DNA of 64,000 nucleotides, from the NCBI RefSeq assembly GCF_001949145.1, contig NW_019091413.1, forward strand, positions 479,639-543,638, written 5' to 3'. Below the pieces are notes generated by a model, which did not search any database, was not told where the DNA came from, and worked only from the letters and a program-made list of their open reading frames with translations. Below, piece after piece: positions 22,236-34,200 of this stretch. Each line of letters starts with the position of its first letter. Position 1 is the first letter of the stretch. The translations under genes were made by a program, and so were the position numbers. This stretch comes from Acanthaster planci. Taxonomy: Eukaryota > Echinodermata > Asteroidea > Valvatida > Acanthasteridae.

Positions 22236-25200
22236 ATGTCAGCTTCAAGGCACAACGAACAAGTAGCGAAGTACCTTGCCTCGCATAAGAGTGGCAACCG
22301 TGTCAGAAGAAATCACGCCAGCGACGGGTAAAGTTTAAAGCTGTTTTCCTTCATAAGAATCACTGCTATGAGTGATTTTGCGCTCTAACGTGCATTTATG
22401 ATGATAGAGCTGGCATGACCGTATGTTGTTTGTCAGGTCCCTTATTTCGCCATTTACATGTCTTAAGTTACTGTGAAAACCAACCATGACTTATGTTACT
22501 GTGAAAACCAATCAGACCTGGCAATACTAATAGGTGGCGAAATTAGGGACCTGGTGACTATACTGTCAGGCACGTTATTTCACTTGTAACACCGGTGACC
22601 TGATCACTATGCTGTGCCGTGTGGCTACTTTGCCAAGGCCACAGCCATGACAGCCCAACATGTAGGCCTATACTGTATACATGTAGGGCCATGAATGGCT
22701 CTCTTTCGACATGTCATTATATTGTCGCCGTCACGACAAATGTCAAAAGAGAGTCATTCACAGTCCTATGTGTTGGGCTACTAAGAGGTTAACTAATAGT
22801 GCAACACAGTTGACCAACCGAGATTGAAAGCATGGGGAAAAAACACACTCGGCATGCATATTGTTGCAGGTAACTGTTACTTCCATAACTGCAAGGCATT
22901 ACTCCATAAGCCTACAGAGTAGTGCCTTGCAGTTTTGGAAGTAGGTAACTGGGGGCCCAAGACACAAAGACAGCCCAGTATAATTTTGGCCTGTATGTAG
23001 ATGAATCTATATGTATAATGTACGCAGTCAGTTGATCTGCCCGATTGCCCAATTATGCTTAACAATCTTTAACAACAGTGAGAAAGAAAGGGTAATTCTG
23101 TGATGGTAGAATTTTCACCAAGTCATGCAATGAGCTTGAGTGATTGCGCAAAGATTGAGCAGTCGCACAGATTGACTGATTGCACCCAACAGCTGTAACG
23201 ACCATGTAGGCCTACATGTTAGTCTATAGACAGTAGAAGGCAACATAATCTATTCAAGGGTTAGGCTTTGTAATGACATGTTAGACTGCTATTAATAAGA
23301 AGCAAAGCCATATGTGACCCGCTCCAAGAAAAGGTGATATAAGTCACACCATGCATTTACAAGCAATGACCCGCTCAAAGTTGGATTTAAAAATTCCTTT
23401 TTTTCTGACAAAATCATCGCAAATACTAATTCCTAAGTCCTTGTGGGAATTTTGAAGGTGGTTGTAACACAAGAACATGTTGGTTGCTAAGTAAGATTTA
23501 AATGCCAACAACTCACATCAGAGCCAGATATTTCAAAGCCTGTTTTCTTGGTTTGCAATTTCAATTGCCTGGAACTAATTAATATGCAAATGTGTCATAA
23601 CTCCCGAACGGGAAAGGCTACGGAGCTCTATCATATACCAAACGAAAGCTTACAATGTGGGCTTTCCAGTCATGTACAGTATATAACTTAATTTTTTTGG
23701 GGGGCAACTTATATCACCTTTTCCTGGAGCGGGTGTCACATATATCAGACTAGTCATACATGTATGTGTAAGTCACACATTGGTTGTGTACAAAGACCAC
23801 CTAAAGATAAACATTTTACTAAGCCTAGGGACAACTTCTAAAGCACAGAGTAGATCCAGTGTTACAGATTTTGGGAATTATTATGGTACCAGTAGTAGGC
23901 AGTATGGTTGTTAAAAAATCTTCAGTTTGGGTATGCCCCCTTCACACTTTGATGACCACCAGGAAGACCCCGCTATGTTGCAAATTTTCATTAAAACATG
24001 GCTAGAACAGGATGAAACTATGTGTAGAAGATTTGGGCGCAAAATTGTTCTTTCAAGGTTATACTAGGTTGTTAGTGCATTGCTGGCACATGTACCGCAT
24101 TGCTCTCAAGTTGCAATGAGTTCTTACTAAGATGTACAAGATCTCACCATGATTGGCTACGCTCTCCTGATTTTTTGAGGATGTAGTTAGTTTGTGTTTA
24201 AGTGTGATGGGGATTTTATGTTTGAGGTTTTGTTTTATATTGGACATGTCTGTCCGCAGTTTTGGTCCCGACATCACAGATAAGATGAGAACAGTTAAGT
24301 TGCATGACAGTGACAGCCATGTTCAGCAGAGACAGAAGACTGACACATTGCAGAGGAGGTTGGAAGGCAGTGGACCTTCAAAATCCAGAGGGGTAGATGC
24401 AAAGAGTGCAATCCGGCCTGGACGAAGAAGAGCAAGTATTGATGAGTAAGCATGTTTGGAAGGCAAAAACATATGTAGTTATGCTTCCAGGTTTTAATTT
24501 ACACTGTGTTGATGGCACAACTGGGAAGTTTTGGGGGGAAATTTTTGGAAAATGTGTAGTTGGAAATAAAGAAAGCAGACCATGTATTTCTGTTGATGTC
24601 TTTGATTACAGTTGGAATGTGGTGTGAAAACGTTCTAAGGACTTATGTGTGCAACTAAAACCCTTCAAAGAGCTCTTCATTTTATTTGAAACTAATACCC
24701 CTGACCTCTGTTTTTGCAGTTATTTTTATCCATTAATGCTTAGCCTCACACTATCTACCTACTTTTTTTTCCACTGACTATGCAATAGGAAGAACAATTT
24801 TGGTTACCACTTTACATTTGTAACAGCTGAGGATATTTTAATATTTGTACAGCTTACCCAATGAAGTTTTGCTGAAATTGTTTAGCTTTCTGCCAGCTAA
24901 CAGCCTTGTGATTTGTGACTTTGTCTGCAAGAGGTGGCATCACTTGGCCAATGACGAGTGAGTACCTCTCAAGACAGATACGGCATAAACTGCATCTTTG
25001 AATATCTTCATTTGCAATGAACTGTGAAATTGTAACCGCATCTTTGCTTTAGCTGATTGTCAAAAAAGTTTCAAGAAATACTGTCAAAAATTTCTTGCCG
25101 TAATGACTATTTTTCCAAAACAAAATTATAATGTTCACATAAAATAAAAATCTTCAGGTCTTTGAAAACCTATCCATTCAGGGCAACATTTAATCTTAAG

Positions 25201-28200
25201 TCTCCCCTGTTTTCTTGGCATTTAGATCACTTTGGGAGCGACAGTATCGCTCATATGCAGCCACCAAGAGTGAGCTGGTGGGACCTCGGCTCCAGTTGGC
25301 TAAACCATCTGATCCTGGATGCAACTGGAAGGTCAAGTGCATCCAAAAGTTAGTTTTTGTAAACTGACAGTCCAAATTTGTTGACACGCATTGAGACTGG
25401 CATACAGTGGTCATGTGAAAGATGGTCGACTGTTTTATTTTGTTCTAAAATCTTTAGGACTTGCAGTCTCTTAAAGATCAGGTTGAAGATTCCACAGAAG
25501 CTTGGCTTGGTGGAACTCAAGACTTGCATTTGCAACATCTCAGTCATTTTTGTTTGTATGTAACCTCTCCTGTCAGAACTTACCAAAAGGGTGTATATAC
25601 ATGTATGCTTCTTCAGAAAATTGTTGCTCACACTGAGTTGTGCATTTTCTCTCCAAAACAATGTTTTGGATCTAAACTATGGAGAATTCACTGAATTTCT
25701 ATTATTTCTCTTAATTTCTATGATGTGGGGGAGTTTGCTTCTCACTATGGCTCTTAATGTTTTAAGTTCTCAATGTGTACTTTTTGTACAGGTGCATAGA
25801 GAGACGCAATGCAAGAATCAAGACGCTGCTTAACAAGTGCAGTCCTTACACACACCTGCCAACCTATACAGACAAAACAATACAGTGAGTCAATTAGTTG
25901 TCAAAAGTAGAATAAGAACATAAAGGCAGACACAGTTTCACCTAAGCTCTTCATTGAGGGGGTTCAAATGCCTATGTGAGTGGTTAGATCTGGGAACAAA
26001 GTTTGCATGCAAAAATGAAAACTGTTTGGACATGGAGTTATGCTAGATTGCCATCAGCAGATGCTATCAACCGTTTTTTTTAATGCTCTCTAAGCGATTT
26101 CACTGACATCCTGGAATTTATCCATTTATAGAAAACTGGGCATTAGCTGGGAGCTGGTACTGAGAGATGACAACAAGGAGAACCACTCCTTTGTTCATTC
26201 TGACTGCTATCACTTCCCAACCTCCTGTACAGTCAGGTGGTTCCACCTCCAGTTTCCACCAATCAGGAGTCTGACAAACCTGTCAATCATTGCCAAAGCA
26301 CCTGTCTTCTTCAAGAAGGATGGCAGTGCGGCAGACAACAGGTGAGTCTCATACCTTGAAGGATCTAATTCTATGAAAATCTACAACCCCAGGATACTTA
26401 CTTACAGAATTACTTGAAAACAATGTAATTTCTGTACGTCATTATCATTTTGTCAAGAATCCACTAAGGAAAGCTTAATTCTATTAATTTTTGGGGTTGA
26501 ACAAAGAACGAAGACCAAAACAGGATTTAAATTTGTAATGTCTGAAATGCTTTTCGTTGGGAAAGTTATTTTTTACCATTAGACTAGATAAGGCTCACAG
26601 ATTAAGAATCTCTTCTCTTTTATTTGCAGCCCATGTCAAAGGTCGCTACTCTTTCAACAGGACCTCAACTGGGGTAAACTGTCCATTAGTCATCTACCAG
26701 ATGCTCATGATGACCTTATTGACCTCAGGGTCATAGGTCAATGTATTCTTGTGGCTACTTGGAAGGTAAAGTATGCCATTATAATAATTTATGAAAGTAG
26801 TACTTTCTTCGTCCAATCCTCCGTCAGAAATTTCATTTCTCTTCTATTTTTTACCTCATGCTAACTAGACAAAATGCCAGAATAGAAAAGGAAACTGGAC
26901 ACTGATTCTGATCAGTCATGAGCGAACCCTGCTGGTTTACTACATATTCGTTGTCACATTCTCATGATTCTGAAACCTATTTACATTATTTTGTATGCGT
27001 TACGTCACCATCTTGTATGACATTTAATAGAAAATATTAAATCAAGAAATCCGTAAAAACATGTCATCAGAGTTGAGCCATTCAAGGCTGTACTACTGCC
27101 TTCTCACAAGTTTCAATTAAATCACGACTGGTGCTTATTTTTCTACCTTACAAACGACATAATGCATATTGGGGGATTTGTTTACATCGGTTACTTCAAG
27201 TACATGTAATCTGAACAGGCATTCCTCAAAGCTATGGCTGTAACCAACATCGCTTATACAACTGTATGATGAAACTCTAAACCTTTCATTACTGTAGGTC
27301 AGTGCAGTCTCTGATAGCGAATCATTTATCGCAACTTTCTCTTTGTAATTTAGCCTCATGAGAAAAGGATAGACAGCAGCAATGACAATTTGGTTCGAAC
27401 TCAGTTTAAATGCCGAGACTTTTAGAAGCTAACAAGTTAGAATCTCTCTAACTTGAAGTACATGTTCCTAGTGCTCTCTGTTTTCCACCTGCCCTGTTAG
27501 ATATTAAGAATGGCAGAACATTAGCATTGAAGGTGGCAGAGGACCCACCCACTCTCAGGCTATGAAGACCGTAAATGGTAAGGTCGGGAACAAGGTGATG
27601 CAGAGCAGCCAATACGACCTCCCTGGTGAATGTGTAACTGATTGGTTGAGAAGACGGTTTCAGTCCGTCCTTAGTAGCAACCAGACTGTGAAGTACAGGT
27701 AGAGACCAATCTGCCGGGTCCCCTAACACAGAAAAATAGCACTCCGCTGTGAGCACTGGACATGTCAGTTTATGAGACCATGCGATAATAACTTCTGCTT
27801 CTTGCCAAAGTTGGTCTAGTTTAGATTTGGGAAGGTGTATAGTTAGTTGATTTGAAGATATTGTACGGTCCTTTCTTGTGATATTCTTCAAGTTGTCAAA
27901 GGGAAGAAAACCGGCATAAAAAAAAATGGATAAACGAAGAGTGTTTGAAGGTCTGCTAATGTTAAGAGGCATGTCCATTTTGATGCAACTGTGCCAGTCT
28001 GTCTGATGTAATGGGCTCCTTCCTGATGGTCGGTGAAGAGGTCAGCCTATTGAAGCCTTGCAAAGCCATCTTGACCATGGTGTTGTCTGTCGGTGAAAGA
28101 AGGCCGGCTAAACTATTTACCAATTAGATTGATGCTGCGGCCAGATCAACAGTGAACTTGGACCTAGTATTAGAGAGATGAGAAATGTAGAGGGAAAAAT

Positions 28201-31200
28201 GAAATGGATCAACCAGGAAAGTAGTGATTCCTATTCTTAATGATGCCCAGATCTGCCTCGACTTTATATCAAAAGCGATGGCAATGTGCATTGTGCCAAT
28301 GCACGAAAGGATGGATCACTAACGAAAGAGGCGTAGTTGGTCCACTTATCTGATGAAATTTTAAAAAAAAGAGACCACAGTATGACAACGCACAAGCACA
28401 TCTGCAAGTAACCAACTAAAGTGGGTGGAACTTGAAAATGTCAAAATGCCCTGTAAATGCACAAAATTCAATCTGATAAATTAAAGCAAATGTTGTTTAA
28501 GATAAATGAATAAAGCAATGTTAATGTCGTCAAAGAAAATATCATGAAAATAATATACCAAGAAGGGTAAGTTGTGAAATTTACTGGTCTGCAATGATAA
28601 GGGTATCAGTTCTACACTGAGTGCAGTCTGTGATGCTACTCAGTGGCCACACAAAACCCTGTGGAGGAAACATGGGTGCAACTCAGATGCTCAGTGGAGG
28701 TGCACTGCCCTGAACCAATCCGAGTACCGGGTTGGGTGAGTCTGGTGTAGCAGGGTGTGTCACTTGAACAAGAGTGAATTCATGTAGCCAAAGGGGTAAC
28801 ATTCCTGGATGCGCAAGATGACGTGAGCACCGCACAGAAAACCAAAAGGCATGTCATACAAAAACAACAAGAAATTCCACTTGCCTAACAGGACACATGA
28901 TCTGTGTTACTTTTCACTGGCATGTTTTGATAAGAGTTTGGTTTTCTTTAAAAACTGTTTTAATGCATTCCAGAAATTGATTAAATATTTCTTTGCATTC
29001 ATTGAAAAGAGACACACTGGAAAAATACTTATATATATTTGTAGAATATGTCTATTAATTATTCTTATAAACATTTTGTCAAGTTCTTCAAAATCTTACC
29101 AACAATGCTGTATCGATTACAGCCACGTAGTACAACCAGTCAATCACACCGAATGAAAATGAAGCAGCTTCCAAAAATGTAATCTTATTTCACAGTGCAC
29201 GATGACTGTTGTTTTTTCCTGTGTATTCTAAAATTTATTCTGAATATTCCCAAACCTTCAATCAATGTCAGGCTTCCTCATTTGTGCATAATTGATCAAC
29301 TTTTGGACAAAATAAAAGTTTTAAACTGAAACAGTATTACCTGTTATTTGATATTTTTTGTTGAACAAACAGAGCGCTATGGAAACATTTGTTCAAATGG
29401 CTCTTCTAGTCATATCATATTGATTGTTATTGCAGGATGGAGGAGAGTTGGCGTTTATTTCAGTTTGTCTGCACAACCATGGTTTGGTACACAGATGCAC
29501 TCAAGGATCTATAAATAGGTACATTTTGTTCTCCAATTTTTAGAGAGCAAAACATTGATTTTTTTACAAACTGTACATAGCATTTAATGCACTTTAATGC
29601 TCTCAACTAGTGACAAACAAGAGCTTTGGGAAAAGAATGTTAAATCTACTTGAATTTAGCATCAGTGTTTTACAATCAGGTTCTCTTAAAAATCATTCAT
29701 GTTATTGTCTTAAAGCTTAACTCTAACTTCTGAATCTGACCCGTACATGTATTTTGCTTTTTTGATTAAAATGTTTTTTAGATCTACGAAAAAAATTAAG
29801 TACATGTAGCTGCTTTAACCCTAACCCTCCTCAATCCTCCAACAGGTGAAGGATTGAGGAGGGTTAGGGTTCAGCTACATTTTCATGATAAAAAAGTCAA
29901 ACCCCAAACTAGTCTGATCCTTGATATTTCCCTGAGTGTTGATTTTCAAGGATCAGTGTGGTGTGTAATTAGTGAATTTGCAGACAAAATCAAAGATATT
30001 TAATTTTGGCAACGGCATTTCACTTTTATTTTGCTTCCGTACTAAAGTGTATAATGTTCTGTTTGGTAGGCCACATGCCTTTCCCAAGCTGCCTTTCTTG
30101 TTTTATCCCACATGCTTGTCTTAAAATCATTTTTTTCAATTCTGGAATAGACTTTACATACCACCATCTTGCAAGCCCAAACCTGATGACATAGATCCAC
30201 AGTATGGTAAGTAATGGCGTCAGTACAGACTTCCTCAAAAACTTAAGTATCCTTGGCAAATCGAAATGTTCCCAAAACCCTTTTCAAACCAGTCCAGTCC
30301 TAAACCAGTGCCTGAGGAAAGTTTGAAATCTGAAACATTGGTTTGTTATTCTGCAATGTATTCTGGGAATGCATGAACAGTAAGCTAGGAAATTCATGCA
30401 CAAAGCTTAGGCAAGGTGAACCAGTCAAAATTCTTAACCCCCCCCACTACCATCGTCACCAATTATGTGCTCACATTTCAGATCTTACATTTGCTGTAGC
30501 CAATTATGGTGTGATTATTTACTTAATCAGTAGCTGGCATATTCAAAAAGACAAAATTATTATTCTAGTGAATTTCTTGCTGAGGCTGGAGGTATTCTTT
30601 GGACGCATGAGCAGTGTTTGCAACACTGCTAACAGTACTGTGCATTTATGGATAATGGAGAAACGGAATGAAATAATAATGACTGTATTTATGTTGCACC
30701 AACTTACCAGGGAAACAAGGCATTTCTTATTATCCACAAACTTTCCTTAAACCATATCAGCTCTCTCTGGGAGCATACAGCTCCAGGCTGCCAATCTAAC
30801 ACAACAATCATATCTACCCTCAGAGGTACCTATTTACACCCCTGGGTGTAGATAGGCAAATGGGAGTAAAGTGATTTGCCTAAGGACACAACATGTAACT
30901 AACAACTGGATTTGAACCCGCAGCCCTATGTTCATGAGTCACAGACTTAACCACTAGGCCACGCTTTACTGAAGTAAAACAGATAGCCAGGGACCCTTAA
31001 ATTAAATTCAACCCCAGCATTCAAAGATAAAAAATGAAAGACACATAAAACATGCACTCAATTTTTTTATTCTGTCTTACCCAAATGCTGATTGAAGACT
31101 TCTGCACATGAAAGTAAAATCTGTTAAAGTGTTCCATACAGCCTGGTTTGTATTACAAACATTTCTCAACAATTTCTTTTCATTGTCTGAAAAGTTATTT

Positions 31201-34200
31201 TGTGCAAGTAATGTGTACAGGGGGTTAGCGGAGCCCATTCTAATAAACCTGGGACCAGTTCTCAAGTGGTCAGGTTTTCAGGAACCCGGTTTCAAAGCAC
31301 ACCCTGAATTGTTAATATTGTTTGCATGATAACTTTGGGCAACATGCCATGGATTTGAACACATCACCATACCTACCATACTTTTTACCTCCTCCCTTCG
31401 ATACTCGGCTTCTACCCTCATTTTGTCAGTCTTAAATCTTATTCTATCAATCTTTTATTTCAGTCCTTTTTGCTAGTTGGGAATAAGATTCAACTACTGC
31501 TCTTAAAAGCCTTCAAAATCCTTTTGTGTTTGTCCTGGATATTTCCATCCAGTGTCATTGGGTTTCTTACCTCCAGGTCAGCTTGGTTTAGAAATTGGAC
31601 ACGTCAATGTCTGGTGTGCTCAATTATATTTGTTGCTGTGGTCTGTGATTACGCTGTATCAGGCCCAAGAATGGTGTCAAATTATTCTTGCTTATTGTAT
31701 TTTAGAGTNNNNNNNNNNNNNNNNNNNNNNNNNNNNNNNNNNNNNNNNNNNNNNNNNNNNNNNNNNNNNNNNNNNNNNNNNNNNNNNNNNNNNNNNNNNN
31801 NNNNNNNNNNNNNNNNNNNNNNNNNNNNNNNNNNNNNNNNNNNNNNNNNNNNNNNNNNNNNNNNNNNNNNNNNNNNNNNNNNNNNNNNNNNNNNNNNNNN
31901 NNNNNNNNNNNNNNNNNNNNNNNNNNNNNNNNNNNNNNNNNNNNNNNNNNNNNNNNNNNNNNNNNNNNNNNNNNNNNNNNNNNNNNNNNNNNNNNNNNNN
32001 NNNNNNNNNNNNNNNNNNNNNNNNNNNNNNNNNNNNNNNNNNNNNNNNNNNNNNNNNNNNNNNNNNNNNNNNNNNNNNNNNNNNNNNNNNNNNNNNNNNN
32101 NNNNNNNNNNNNNNNNNNNNNNNNNNNNNNNNNNNNNNNNNNNNNNNNNNNNNNNNNNNNNNNNNNNNNNNNNNNNNNNNNNNNNNNNNNNNNNNNNNNN
32201 NNNNNNNNNNNNNNNNNNNNNNNNNNNNNNNNNNNNNNNNNNNNNNNNNNNNNNNNNNNNNNNNNNNNNNNNNNNNNNNNNNNNNNNNNNNNNNNNNNNN
32301 NNNNNNNNNNNNNNNNNNNNNNNNNNNNNNNNNNNNNNNNNNNNNNNNNNNNNNNNNNNNNNNNNNNNNNNNNNNNNNNNNNNNNNNNNNNNNNNNNNNN
32401 NNNNNNNNNNNNNNNNNNNNNNNNNNNNNNNNNNNNNNNNNNNNNNNNNNNNNNNNNNNNNNNNNNNNNNNNNNNNNGCATTAATTAACAGACTTGGTAT
32501 TCAAGATCTGGTTGAAAGTTCCCTCAACTTACTCAGATGGCACCAATTGTTGCAGATCTGACTGGACTGTGTGGTATTGAACCTTTTTACGGGTTACAGT
32601 TTCTATTTTGCTTGAACTGATCAGAGCTGACATAAATTCTTTATGGTTAGACATCTCACTCCTGACTGTTGTCACTGACACTAATATGGATGCAATGAAC
32701 ATTTGTAATAGAAGTATGGAGAACCTTTACAGATATGAGCCTGCGTAAATTTCAAATGAAACCCGTACATGTATTTCACTGCTGTTAAGCAGACCTTGGC
32801 AGACCTCAGTAACTTATTTTACTTTGCATCACCATGAATTTACAAAAATTGAGCCAAGACAGGTCAATGATTGCTGTCCCTATGTTATAGCTCAGTGCAA
32901 CTCATGGAAGACGTGGTGACAAGTCGTTAGATAGTTATGTTTTGTCTGTAAACTCCAGTCGAAATCCACCAGCATGGCTGTGGTGAGGATTTGTATCATA
33001 ATTGACCGAGTTTAGACCTTTTCGATCATCTGCAGGTTTGGGCCAAGGCAACCTATGGCCCCATGCAAGGATAGAAATACACATTTACTGCAGTGATATT
33101 GCACATGGAGAATAAAGCCAAACTATTAACCGACTTGGCACCTATTTGCAGGATGTGATTGGGGACATAATAGCTTGGAATTTTGTGTTCATTTCCTGAT
33201 TAACAATTTCAAAATCTGTAACCTCGTTGCAGACGGTCTCTAGCAGAAAAGTTCAGTTCTCACTGACCATCCGTACTTCTGTTAACTTCTATCTTCTTAA
33301 CTGGTAGTAGTTTTTATTGTAAAAATGTGCGTAATTGCTGTTTAGGTCTGCATGACTACACATGCATCGTGGAATTACGCACCCAGCGCAGTGTGATATG
33401 GGGACAACAGTTTAAAAATGTCCACTGTAGCAAGACACAAAAAGGTATGAATAATTCAATCAACCTTCTTTTAAAATTTAAGAAACTATGTGTATATGTC
33501 AGGCAAAGGACAGATTCAACTGAAAATCTTGAAGTTTTGGAAATGTTGCATTTTGACTTTTTTTGGGGGGGAGGTGTGTGTGTTTACTTGAAAAAGCCTG
33601 TTTTCTCCATTTTTGGCAGAGGAAAGATTTGCCCGGTTGGTGCCCATAAGGCCAGATGTCATCAGCGACCATTCATATGCATCAAAAAAGATGCAGTTGC
33701 CATGGAAATCTGATTTATTCAAAGGCATAGTACAGGTAAATAGTGATCAAACAGTGGAAGGGTTTGAATTTACATCCAGTCCTCTCAAAAAATCCCTCAA
33801 AAATGGAGATAAAGAAGTGAGCGATGGATGAGAAAAAGATAACTCAGTCTTGTAAGTTTTGCAGCATTTGGAATAGTGGCACTTGGTTGAGTGGAAGTTT
33901 GTTGCATAGAAAACTTTTTTTTTTCAAAAACATATGGGTAACTGTCTTCCAGTAGGAATTTAATTTACATAGGATAAAATTTCTGAATATCCTCGATTGA
34001 ACATTATTTCTTTCCTGTGTGGGAAAAAATAATTTCTGTGACTTTCTGTGCTCAACTACACTTTACTGTTTTGCATTCAAATGCCAAACTCTGACTTGAT
34101 AGCCATATTTTCACTTACTCTCTCTTAACTACAAAGTAGAACGGGAAATCTTCAGGTATTAGGGTTTCAATTTCAACCATTTTAGTAAAAAGCTGTTTAA

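Noticed and set aside
31470-32561. Long open frame across the N run
   Set aside because: Most of its length is undetermined bases; only the gap keeps it open.
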